Shown: positions 22,326 through 32,580 of the stretch, one piece after another
Layout of the letters: each line of letters starts with the position of its first letter
Numbering within the stretch: position 1 is the stretch's first letter
Assembly (NCBI GenBank): GCA_001466705.2
Contig: LATX02000186.1
Location: 186,001-250,000 of the forward strand
Direction of reading: 5' to 3'
Source: Moniliophthora roreri
Taxonomy: Eukaryota; Basidiomycota; Agaricomycetes; Agaricales; Marasmiaceae
DNA: 64,000 nt
Notes under the pieces: model-generated
The model's database searches: none
The model's input: the letters and a program-made list of their open reading frames with translations, nothing else
Told to the model about the DNA's origin: nothing
Translations under genes and position numbers: made by a program

Positions 22326-22964
22326 TTTTTACCCGAAAAACGAGGACCGTATATACGCGGAAGAAGTCGGAACCGGCTACGTTGCGCATATCAGACTACG
22401 CCTGTGCTATAGTGCATGGGAGAAGCACTTACCGAATCGAATTTGTGGTCGGACTCAGTGTTCCATTGCTGGTGGTGATGGTGCAGAGCAAACAAAGGGC
22501 GCGGAAAAATTTAAATGTCTGAGTAATGACCACGCCGTGACCGCGTTCAAACAGTTGTCCACGGTCATCTACATCCCGTGTGCTGGGATATCCTGCACCT
22601 GCTAGTGAGTCCTGAACTCCTAGGGCTCCTCTTTCCCTCAAAGATTATGATCAGATACTAATCAAGCAGCACACTATAGAAGAGTCGACACTACTTCACA
22701 CAGCTAAGGAATAGTCAAGACACTTAGTCTGTTTACTTAGATTGAGAGGAGAAGAAAGCACATCGGTTAGGTATGTCGTGGATCATTCGTTTCCTTCCTT
22801 CCGTCACTCAAGTATTGTTCAGTAGTCGCCTCTAAACATTCATACCGTTGCGTAAAGCTACTTGCTGAGAAGAAAACTATTTCATTTCGCCCAACCCCCG
22901 TCTGTACACAGACTCGTTCTACGTATGATAAATGTTTTAATCGAAATCTTCCTCATCTAACTCA
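22326..22964. other. Intergenic between F-box copies
   Basis: About 640 nt. No gene is supported; short open frames have no similarity. It contains the promoter of copy C and the 3' flank of the broken F-box copy. Confidence 0.35.
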
Positions 22965-24800
22965 TCAGACTCGGCGTCCGTATACAACGGAGGACGAGCT
23001 GTTCCCCAAGTCGACCACTCGATCGTACACTTTGTACCGTGTTGGCTCCAGAGTAGCCAATCGGTCCAACAACATTGAGCAACTCAGGAGTGTCCTGCAG
23101 TCCTTGATATCCTCCCATGAATGCTCCTCGACATTGCGAAAAGAAATGGAGACGTTCTGTAGTGATGTGTTATGATCCGCATCGGTAGAGGTAACACTCA
23201 TTGAGCGGCTCCTGGACTCTATCACATCGAGGATATGTCCAACCACCTCATCAGGAGAGCTCGTAGCAGGGTTCTTCGCGTGAATGAAGAGCTTTTGTAG
23301 CTTCGAAAGGAGCGGAGGGTTACGGGTACCCCACGAATGAGCACCCAGGGTCAGCCGCCGGATCAGAAAGCTGATGAGCTGACTGTGGCATTGGAAGTGG
23401 TGCTGACGCGGTAGAAACCGTAATTCCAGGGTCTCGAGGCTCGGGCAGCTCTCCAATACCTCGAATATATCTCCATGAGGGATATAGAGAAAGAACGTCA
23501 ACGACAATTTCTTGAGCTTATCGCAAATATGGATCAGCATGTCCAGGAGCGCAGGAAAGCCGAGGCTGATCCCCATTATCGGACGATTGTCTGGTGGCAC
23601 GTTCTTCATATGAAAACGGAGTTCGAGGGTGTGGAGAGACGGTAGGATAAGGGAACCAAAGAATATCCGGATCTGTGCAAAGGCGCTGTGAGAAACACCA
23701 ATGTGCAGAACCTGTAGGGTAGATAGTGTCGTCAGTGTTGCTTGAAGTGGCTCTTCACTAACCGGCGGACCTGTAAAACTTGGAGCTTGGCGCACATCTC
23801 AAGGGCACACAAGAGATAGCCAGGATTTTCATCCCATTGGACATCGAGATGTGCCATCAGCTGGCGGTATGGTGGTGGATGCTCAAACAACAGCTGATGT
23901 ATGCGCAGAATGGCAAGCTTGGGTGCAATGGCAATCCCATTGTCCAATAACCATGGAGGACATGCTTGGTCGAAGTCGAAGTTGTCAAAGTTTTCGTCGC
24001 CATTGACTTCGAAGCTTCTAAGACTGCGGAGTATTGTGAAACTGCATTGGCGAGTCATGATAGGTTGAAATGATTCAAAAATCGTCGACTTCATGTCGGT
24101 GTGCAAGGATAATGTTTCCACGCGTGCTGATTCTTCCAAAAGGAGAAGGAAGACGTGTAACCCTCGCAAACCCAAATGACATGTCGCGTAGTCCTCATCC
24201 GTCTCCAATGAAAGCGTCCAACTTGGAATCGTGACGTGTATTGAAAGAGGCTTTTTCCCTGAATTACAAAGGTATGAGCGAAGAAAAGGACGAACGTCTC
24301 GACGGTGCCGGTATAGATCAACTGAGATGCCCGTCCAAAGATAACGTTGGGACACAGCAAGTTCCATCCAGCGAGCATACACATGCGATAGCGTGAGAGG
24401 CGGTGAGTAACACCCTTCTTCCGTTGGAGGTGATAGAAAGGGAATAATCCTCTGACAGGAAGACATAATTGAATATTTCGGTAATGATCTCCAGAGACAG
24501 ACCACGTATGGGAGCAACCCAGCTTCGATGAATGGTGAGCTGTTTCCGTAGGAGTGATTGCTCGGCTTTGGGCTTTTTGACAATACGGTTTAGGCGCTTG
24601 ATCTCCACATCGTATCGTACGAGTTCTGACTCCTCGTTGGTAATTGTTGAGCTAGCATGTGCCAGCTCGGTGGTCGGGACTATGCCTGCTGAGTGCCTCG
24701 ATCTCGGAAGCATTATAACGCAAGCAAGGGCTGAATCTAAATCAGCATTTGTCGCAACGGATCGTATACGTTGGCGGGGAAGACTCGTGATTTTGCCCTC
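22965..24800 (-). pseudogene. Frameshifted F-box/LRR-like gene (copy D)
   Basis: The family architecture is present but spread over three frames. 24713-24450 holds the coiled coil (RYDVEIKRLNRIVKKPKAEQ) and F-box (LSLEIITEIFNYVFLSEDYS). Another frame from about 24440 holds PPLTLSHVYARWMELAVSQR, YLWTGISVDLYRHRRDV and leucine-rich repeats to about 23760. A third frame continues with VSEEPLQATLTTLSTLQVLH to the stop at 22965. Each switch is explained by a single-nucleotide indel near 24430 and near 23765; neither has a plausible intron. The N-terminal RCDKC motif at about 24766 is followed by a stop as well. It could be a recent pseudogene, or sequencing errors in a real gene. Confidence 0.7.
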
Positions 24801-25673
24801 ATGTTAGATGTGTTGGTACTGGGTTCAAATGAGATTTTGTTGTTTTCGAGAGGAGGGCTCATACACACGTGTAATAAGAGGCGATGCGGGATTGAATGAG
24901 AAGGCCGGTGATGGTTTGAAAGGAAAGGAAAGCAGCTATTGACGCGTCCAATATGCACCGCAGTACATTTTTTCCCACACTACTACTTCCTTTGTTCTCA
25001 AACCACTCCGCTTGGTACCCCGCGACTGTCATTTGCTACTTGAAGATTCAGGAGGGAATTAAATATAGAATCAACTGATATGGTGGTCCGTGCATTGTAA
25101 TGTTATTGTCACCTTCTGAGTCCTCGATCTGATTATCAGGTTTAGGTTATCTTCACGCGGTCCCTGAGGGGATTGTTGATAAATTGCACATGTTGTTGCA
25201 CAACTACATGAGACACCATTCGGCGGCGAAAAGGATACCTGGAAGTGGCTGTGTATGAAAAGTATTAGCGGATTATGCTGAAATTCGAAGGCCGGGGGAA
25301 ATTTACAAGGGTGCGCTAGAGAGAGATTACATTCGCGATGGTGGCCGCGGCCCAAGTTCCTTCCCGCTCGCAGTCTTCACTGCGACAACAAGAATCGTTT
25401 ATAATTAGCACTGCGTGGCTGACCCGTATCGCCCCTGTCACTACAGCCTGAAACAACACGAATATTGTGTGGACAGCCTTCCAGGTACTGTCGTTTGATC
25501 GTCAACAACAGTCATCACTGATTGTTTTCACAGTTCTCGGTCGAGTCATTTCGCTACCAACCAATAGCCTTCTACACCCGGTGTAGTGAAAGAGCAATGC
25601 GGTGGACCATGGATGACTCGATCGATTCTCATGAACTTCCTTATTTGGAAGGTAATTCTGTGCCTATAAATTC
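24801..25673. other. Intergenic upstream of the small heat-shock gene
   Basis: About 870 nt. I see no complete gene. An upstream in-frame ATG at 25597 could be joined to the sHSP frame by a very short 38-nt intron (25652-25689), which would add about 12 residues; I consider this less likely than the ATG at 25674. Confidence 0.4.
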
Positions 25674-26440
25674 ATGTCATCTTCCACAGTATTCCTTCCC
25701 ATTCACAACAGGACAATGATTCAAGCCTCTACGACCGAAACTGCACTGGTGTCTCGAACGCAGCAAACATTTTCACCAGCCGAACAACGCCTACTTTTGA
25801 AAGTCGCTCTAGATTTTACCCGACGCTTGGAAATGCAGCGACAGCAAGCCGATATGAGGAAGAAACAAGCAAAGGCTAGAAGTGGACGTGAATTTTGGAT
25901 TCCAAGGTATAGAGCGCCCTCTCACGTTTCCATGCTCTTTCATCTCAATGCTCATTTTCAGGGTGGACATATTCGATAATCCAGATTCACAGTACATCGT
26001 CGGCGTATTCGAGGTACCTGGAGTCAGAAGAGAGGACGTCTCGGTCAGCGTAGTTGACGGCAAGCTCATTATTGAAGGCAAACGGACGATGAAATTTAGG
26101 CGGCGTTCCTTGACGTCTGAGGGATGGGATGAGGAAGAAGGCACCCCGGACTATACTTCTCAGGTGCAGCCATCGATAGCAGAGCTGAGATATGGCAAGT
26201 TCAGGCGGGATTTTGTTCTACCGGAAGGCGTGAACGTGAGCTTTCAGCCTACCTTATCCAAAGTCGACGTACTGATTGAAGTTTTAGTCAACACATGTCC
26301 GGGTACTTCTTGAACATGGCATGCTGAACGTCCAGTGGCCACGCGATGCTCCTACTCCGAAGACTGCGGTCAAGCGTCGATCCACCGACGACTCGTGCTC
26401 CCCGAGCAAGCGACGGAGAAAGTCTACTGACGCCGCTTGA
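25674..26440 (+). CDS. Small heat-shock protein (Hsp20/alpha-crystallin)
   Basis: Three exons, 25674-25906, 25962-26235 and 26288-26440, give 219 residues. The alpha-crystallin domain spans about 79-190: VDIFDNPDSQYIVGVFEVPG, EDVSVSVVDGKLIIEGKR, YGKFRRDFVLPEGVN and the closing LLEHGMLNVQWP, which carries the conserved G-x-L. The N-terminal 78 residues are Gln/Arg-rich and helical. The C-terminal tail is basic (KRRSTDDSCSPSKRRRKS) and could act as a nuclear localisation signal, which is unusual for a yeast-type Hsp26. Such proteins hold unfolding clients as ATP-independent chaperones. The start is uncertain: 25674 (MSSSTVF), 25714, or an upstream spliced start. Confidence 0.82.
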
Positions 26441-26505
26441 GGCTGATGGTGCTTTTGCCTAATCTTGTTGTCTCACCGCCAATTTCCGTCTTCACTCTAC
26501 CCTCA

Positions 26506-26677
26506 TAATATGTTTATGGTCTTGCTAGTTATCCGATAGAGGACGTTTTGCATCGCTGTATATATTTTTATTCTACATATATATAGAGCCTAATGTGTCT
26601 ATGGTCTTGCTAGTTATCCGATAGGGAACGTTTTGCATCGCTGTATACTTTTGTTTTACATATATGTATGGAGCCTA
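26506..26677 (+). repeat. Tandem duplication, two units of about 85 nt
   Basis: The segment TATGGTCTTGCTAGTTATCC at 26515 recurs at 26600 (period 85), followed in both by GACGTTTTGCATCGCTGTAT or its one-base variant, an A/T run and GAGCCTAAT. It lies in the 3' flank of the sHSP gene. Confidence 0.8.
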
Positions 26678-27163
26678 ATATCGTGCACTGGTGTACGACT
26701 GTAGAAGACCCTTGTACTCTGATACTAATGTGTATATTTATGCTGTCGTAACTTACTAAAATCACCTTCTCCTCATCCATTCCCATCCGCCCAATGATAC
26801 CTCTTGCGCACATATGTTTCATTTTTGTCTTAAGAATCAACTCAAATAAAATCCGGATGGTTGGTCCAACGCTGTCAGGAATCATGAATGGGAGCATACA
26901 AGATCGCGGTGCCCCGGCTGAAAGTTGATATCCGGGGGCCATCGCTTTCCGTGACACCGAGTATGTTATGGTCTGCAAGGCATCTGGAAGGAAAGAGGAC
27001 ATAATATACGTGTTGACCAACATTGTACTGTAAATACTATCGTTCAACATGTACCTTTCTTCGAGTACTACAAATCAATCATACCCTTCTTCGTCCTGTC
27101 ATCAATTTACATTAGGATCTATCGTGAGATGTGTATTGGTACCCATGTAGCGTTCAGGAATAA
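26678..27163. other. Intergenic, sHSP 3' flank to F-box copy E
   Basis: About 490 nt. A 146-codon minus-strand open frame (27050-26610) overlaps the tandem repeat and has no recognisable domain; I do not annotate it as a gene. Confidence 0.35.
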
Positions 27164-28918
27164 TCAACCTTCAAAGTCACAACGGGTACCATACTCCTTG
27201 AGAGAGATCAACCTGTCTGAAAGAGGAGGCGAGAACAGCGGGTTGCAGGTGCAACGTCTTGTGCAAGCAAATGAACCCTTCGTCGTGCACCGTGATCTAA
27301 TGCGAACGTGTGCAAGAGGAGATACCTTGCCGTCCCAGGTAGGATCACGCGAGACGTTGGGGGCGCTCCTCGATTCCACAATATTTGCAAGAGCTGTCGC
27401 TGTCGCTGTGTTTAGCATGCTTTGATCCATTTCCAGATAAAGTTTTCGTAACCTCGGCACCAGAACTTGGTCCGGTGCGCAAGACGACGGAATGGTGAGG
27501 AGCGAAAGGAGGTTGGGATCCTGGGACACAATCTGTCCTCCTGGTTCCTGCGACGCTCCTTCGGTTAGACAAAGCTGGAGGTAGGTCAAAGAAGGGCATT
27601 CCCGGAGAATATCTGCAATTGCACGGTTGGAGACGTGGACGCAGTCGTGGATGATCAGTGTCTCGAGTGAACATGCTGATCGTTTGAGCATTGAGCTGAA
27701 AGATGAAAAGGGCAAATTTGGATCGTGGTACGCATTCCAACGACTACAGCTGAGAATCTCGAGGGCCTCGAGGGAAGGCAAAGTGAGGCATTCAAAAAAT
27801 GCGTTGAGATCAGAGAGTGAGGATTGTGCCACGACGTCCAAAACACGAAGTTTGTGCAATGTAACATGAAATCCTAGCACATCCGATCGAAAATCGGCAC
27901 TTCTAATGTATAGCGACTCCAAATTAGTACATGACTGGAGTTGTTGAAAGTTGAGGGTGGCATCTGCGCTCCAATATTCGATAGACAGCGAGGTCAACTG
28001 TTGAAATGGGAGGACACTGGTTCGTCGAATCCTATCTGCATCCACGTTGGTGAGCAGCGGAGCAGTGTTGGTGAGGGCGGTCCATAGCCACGGAGTGTTG
28101 AAGCCAGCTGTCGCGTGCGCGCTATAGGCAAAATGGCGCAAGGACTCGAAAGAGATGGGTTCTTCAGGTTTCAGGGCACGTAGGACCAACCATTCCTCAA
28201 ACTGCATGTCAAGTTCCCGAAACCTCGAGGCTTCGGTCATCAAGAGACAAAAAAGTCGTCTCGCATCCACACCGATGCAATCCAGCAGAGTAGCATCGTC
28301 AATATCGTCTGTATCCGTGAATGGGAAATCGACATCGAGCCAGTGTACAATTTCGACCTTCAGTGTATGACCTTGGGAGGCTTTGAGATAGTGTTCAATA
28401 ATGGTAGTGAAGGTTGAGCGGGTGGGAGGCAGAGATACCGAAATGGAAGACCATAAATGAGGAAGGCCAAGGGTAAGTACTCGCCACCTGTGACAGACTT
28501 GGGAAAGGATTGATGGGATAGCGAGAATGCAGGGGCGTATCCATCGACGGATGGTCAAGGAATGTCGTTCCGACGAGCAGATGTATGAAAAGATCTGATC
28601 GTAGACCTCATTCGGAATCCTACGGCGCACGGAGACAAAATTATGTCGCTCTGTGATACGCTTTTCTAGAGCGTCTCTCTCCTTTGTCAATTGCTCCACG
28701 ACCATTCTCAACCGGTCAAGTTCCTGGTTGTAGCGTGCCACCTCGCGTTCCTCCCCCTCCAAAATCGAATAGGCAAGCCTCTTTTCTTCATCGGAAGGCA
28801 AACAATTTGAACGAAGCCCGTCAAACGATGTGAATGGTGGTGTGTAGGGTATCCCCGGGACGAACTCGGCATGGCATCTGTCACACAGAACGGTTCTCGG
28901 AGCTTCAACCACTAACAT
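27164..28918 (-). CDS. F-box protein with LRR-like C-terminal region (copy E)
   Basis: A single 584-codon frame. Cys-x2-Cys at 12-15 (LCDRC), coiled coil at about 54-92, F-box at about 94-114 (VRRRIPNEVYDQIFSYICSS), SQVCHRWRVLTLGLPHLWSS, then leucine-rich segments ending near LLSLLTIPSS and LRKLYLEMDQS. Role as for the paralogues: probable SCF substrate receptor of unknown target. The decayed gene at 12489-13930 is most like this copy. No intron or defect was seen. Confidence 0.85.
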   Translation of the reverse strand: MLVVEAPRTVLCDRCHAEFVPGIPYTPPFTSFDGLRSNCLPSDEEKRLAYSILEGEEREVARYNQELDRLRMVVEQLTKERDALEKRITERHNFVSVRRRIPNEVYDQIFSYICSSERHSLTIRRWIRPCILAIPSILSQVCHRWRVLTLGLPHLWSSISVSLPPTRSTFTTIIEHYLKASQGHTLKVEIVHWLDVDFPFTDTDDIDDATLLDCIGVDARRLFCLLMTEASRFRELDMQFEEWLVLRALKPEEPISFESLRHFAYSAHATAGFNTPWLWTALTNTAPLLTNVDADRIRRTSVLPFQQLTSLSIEYWSADATLNFQQLQSCTNLESLYIRSADFRSDVLGFHVTLHKLRVLDVVAQSSLSDLNAFFECLTLPSLEALEILSCSRWNAYHDPNLPFSSFSSMLKRSACSLETLIIHDCVHVSNRAIADILRECPSLTYLQLCLTEGASQEPGGQIVSQDPNLLSLLTIPSSCAPDQVLVPRLRKLYLEMDQSMLNTATATALANIVESRSAPNVSRDPTWDGKVSPLAHVRIRSRCTTKGSFACTRRCTCNPLFSPPLSDRLISLKEYGTRCDFEG

Positions 28919-30970
28919 GCCAGAAAATCAATGTTCTGGAGGAAACGATGCAATCAGTAATAGCTATGATGGAACAAAGGGTCAAAACTCTACAAGTTTG
29001 ACAGCACGGAGTTGAGGTTGGAGCGCGTAATGGAAGTGCGGAATAGACCAGCAAGGCAACTTCCCGGAAGCAGGTTCCGGTCGATTGCTACTCAACTTGC
29101 TCTTCAAATACAGGGGTTGGTCATACTCAAGGACGGGTGTCATGAATCAAACGAAGGGTTCAGTTTACACTGAGAAAATTGGTTAAAATGGTGAGTTAAT
29201 AGGTACATTTCCGAGTTCTTGCATTTTTTTATTGCTAAAACCAAGTTTAGCCCAGCAAATCCGATATCGTTCCCTCCGGACTTGAAGACAAAGGTATCAT
29301 CTTTTCATCCGTCAAACCACCAAACTCAAGCTTTACCCTCGACTCGAGTCCTTGGACTTCCTATATATCGTGCATGATTCAAAATTTGCGCGTCTCAATA
29401 TCATTTACGTTCAATAAACGCGATATATGTATTACTGTCTTTTGGTGACCAATTGACAATCTACCTGCTATGCCCTACCGGTATCAGCATACCATGTAGT
29501 ACTTTATTCATTCTCCCCAGCTTTGCAACCCCGACGCGTTATAATGTTCCCGCTATGTTGTAAGGCCTTGATGAATGATAATTGCTCTCATCCTTTTTTG
29601 CAAGCCTGCCTTGGAACAAATAATAATTCGCCCTGGGTGCGAATAATAAGTGGGAAACACCAGCAATGCCAAATTCGGCAGTCGCATTACAGATGTTTTC
29701 CACGGTTGGATCCTTACTTCCTCCTTTCATGTTCCTTCCTCTGTCATGCAGTGTAGTGTTCTATGGCTGTGGTGCGTATTCCTGTCATCTCAATGTCTCC
29801 CGCATTCTGTGCTTACACTTTATCACAGCACCATCAAATATTACCCCTATGCCACATTATCATTCGTCCAGTGGCGCCCAGCAGTCCCTCATCATTGTTC
29901 TCGACACCGTCACCTGTGCGTGTACCATTTATAATCTGTCAATATTCACACTCAATTCCATTCTCTCTCCTGCTAGTTCCCATTATCATCTTCCCGGCCC
30001 TCCGTGAACTTTAACTCTCTTCGGACTGTACAGTTCTTGGCTCGGCTCGGAATCATCCGAGTCTATATTTCAAGGAGCCCCCTGAAGCACCCTTTTTGAT
30101 GTTTTCCCCATCCCGTGGGAGGCTAGTCGGTACCGTCACTTGGGCAGGCAACAAGGAGGTAACAGTGTTGATTGGAAGGTCCGTTTCATATCCTTTCATT
30201 GAATTGACAGTTATTACCTAGCGTAGTACTGATCCCGCCGGAACCTGAAGGCACCGAAGACATATATACCCCGCCATAATGCTACCTTACGAAGATTCTG
30301 ACCCAGACTACATACATATCCCTCACTCTTACTATACTTTACGCTTTACTCATGGCTACTCAACATAACATCTCATAATATAAACTATTTTGGGTATGGA
30401 AAAGTTCCCCTGAAGTCTCGAGGCAATATGAGCCTCACTAGCGCGCTATCGTTCACCGACACTCCAAATATAGCAGCCTCTACTACTGAGCACTCAGTAA
30501 ACATTGGCCAAACGGAACAACATCAGACTACTAGGCTACAGTTCGGTCTCTCAGCAAAGATCGACGAGCATTGCATAGTGTTGTCAAATTTAGAAATATT
30601 AATTGCCTTTTTTGGAAGATTCTTACCTGTTATGGCAAGAATTTTAGAGAGATCATCAATCATTGCCTGCATTTCCAGATATCCTATTGTACCATAAACG
30701 TCTGCAGGGTTTAGTATGGGCTGCAGGTATGTATTGAAACAAATTCTGATGCTTTTGAGATGATATTCAGTTGATTTTCTGTTGTTGGTGCAGGGGGATA
30801 ACTTTTGTGGCCGTCAAGAGATACAAGTTATAAGTAAAGTGTGAACGAAAGCCATTCTGAGCTTGCATGTCACTTGACTTTTTCATTTGAGGATCTAATA
30901 GCGCCGGGAGCACTCAGTTTGACCTTTTCCATGCTCCAACTCAAGTGGTAATATCTACTAGGTCTGCAAA
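28919..30970. other. Gene-free AT-richer stretch
   Basis: About 2 kb. Overlapping short plus-strand frames at 29523-30014 and 30428-30697 (89 codons) are pyrimidine-rich or featureless. No domain, splice-linked exon series or RNA gene was recognised. Confidence 0.4.
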
Positions 30971-30978
30971 TAATATGG

Positions 30979-32517
30979 TGGATATGTATGAGAAAAGTTC
31001 TTCCCTGAACACTAGTTCCGACGAGCCGGACGTAGTTCAATTCCAAGCGTCTATTCAGCGCTTGTGGAATCTTGACGTTACATAAAAGGTAAATAGGTAA
31101 AGACTACTCAGTAAATTACCTCATAAAGACTCAGGAATGGCAGCGAGCATGTAGAAGGATCAGGGTAAGTAGAAATGCTGAATGATAATGAGACTGAGTC
31201 CATGAAAACAGGCAACAATGCATACCTAAGATATCAAGAAGTGAGGTTTGATGAAATAAGGAAGTTTTGCTTGTGATTGTGAGGCTTATAAAGGATGCCA
31301 GGGAAAAAATACATGAGAGGGCATGCATGAAGAGTTCCAGGACCATCGTATCAGCTGAGGTTGAATGATTATTTGACAGGTATCCAGGACAGGGTGCTGT
31401 ATGCAATGCCAATAAGTCCGTGTCATTCAAAAATAGCTTGTACACAACATATCTGAGATCTGAGGAAGCATGAGGTTGAATTATAATTTGCTAAAGTGGT
31501 CGGGATAGAAACGTTTGGGGAGAATGATAAATTTGATGCGAGAGGCAGGTATCCGGGAGGTAGCTGAGGGACAATTATTAATAGCTCGAGCCCAGCCAAA
31601 TGATAAAGGTACAGACCTAGAGACAACAGAAAATGGGGAAGAATGATAATTCGATGTGAGAGGCAGGTGGTATCTGGGAGGTAGCTGAGGGACAATTATT
31701 AATAGCTTGAGCTCAGCCAAATGATAAAGGTGCACACCCAGCGGATCAGATCAACATAAAGTGGGGGAGAATGATAATTCTGTATGAGAGGCAGGTATCC
31801 GGGAGNTGGATATGTATGAGAAAAGTTCTTCCCTGAACACTAGTTCCGACGAGCCGGACGTAGTTCAATTCCAAGCGTCTATTCAGCGCTTGTGGAATCT
31901 TGACGTTACATAAAAGGTAAATAGGTAAAGACTACTCAGTAAATTACCTCATAAAGACTCAGGAATGGCAGCGAGCATGTAGAAGGATCAGGGTAAGTAG
32001 AAATGCTGAATGATAATGAGACTGAGTCCATGAAAACAGGCAACAATGCATACCTAAGATATCAAGAAGTGAGGTTTGATGAAATAAGGAAGTTTTGCTT
32101 GTGATCGTGAGGCTTAGGATGCCGGGGAAAAAATTCATGAGAGAGCGTGCGCAAAGAGTTCCAGGATTGTCGTATCAGCTGAGGTCGAATGATTATTTGA
32201 CAGGTATCCGGGACAGGGTACTGTATGTGAATGCTAATAATTCCGTGTCATTCAAAAATAACTTGTACACAACATATCTGAAATCCGAGGAAGCATGAGG
32301 TCGAATTATAATTTGCCAAAGTGGTCGGGATAGAAATGTTCGGGGAGAATGATAATTCGATGCGAGCCTGAGAGGCAGGTGGTATCCAGGAGGTAGCCGA
32401 GGGACAATTATTAATAGCTCGAGCTGAGCCAAATAATAAAGGTGCGCACCTAGCGGATCAGATCAACACAAAGTGGGGGAGAATGATAATTCTGTATGAG
32501 AGGCAGGTATCCGGGAG
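30979..32517 (+). repeat. Large direct repeat, two copies joined by a single N
   Basis: Copy 1 is 30979-31805 and copy 2 is 31807-32517; the base at 31806 is N. The first roughly 295 nt of each copy (from TGGATATGTATGAG) are identical, and the rest differ by substitutions and small indels. The sequence just left of the N equals 32470-32517. The N therefore falls exactly at a repeat boundary, which suggests an unresolved assembly join or tandem array. Confidence 0.8.
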
Positions 32518-32580
32518 GTAGCTGAGGGATAATTATTATTATCTCAAGCTCAGCCAAATGATAAACATACGCACCTATGA
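31515..32580 (+). repeat. Minisatellite-like units of about 110-130 nt
   Basis: Units start at about 31515, 31633, 31764, 32338 and 32476. Each has a GGGAGAATGATAA-like head, AGAGGCAGGT, a GTATCCGGGAGGTAGC-like block, GACAATTATTAATAGCT and AGCCAAATGATAAAGGT, with variants. The arrays lie inside the larger direct repeat. Confidence 0.7.

Noticed and set aside
26610..27050. Minus-strand frame of 146 codons
   Set aside because: It overlaps the 85-nt tandem repeat, has odd composition and no domain.
29523..30014. Several overlapping plus-strand frames
   Set aside because: Pyrimidine-rich, mutually overlapping, without start context, introns or similarity.
31501..32580. CRISPR-like regular repeats
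   Set aside because: The units are long, variable and contiguous, without unique spacers; this is a fungal minisatellite.
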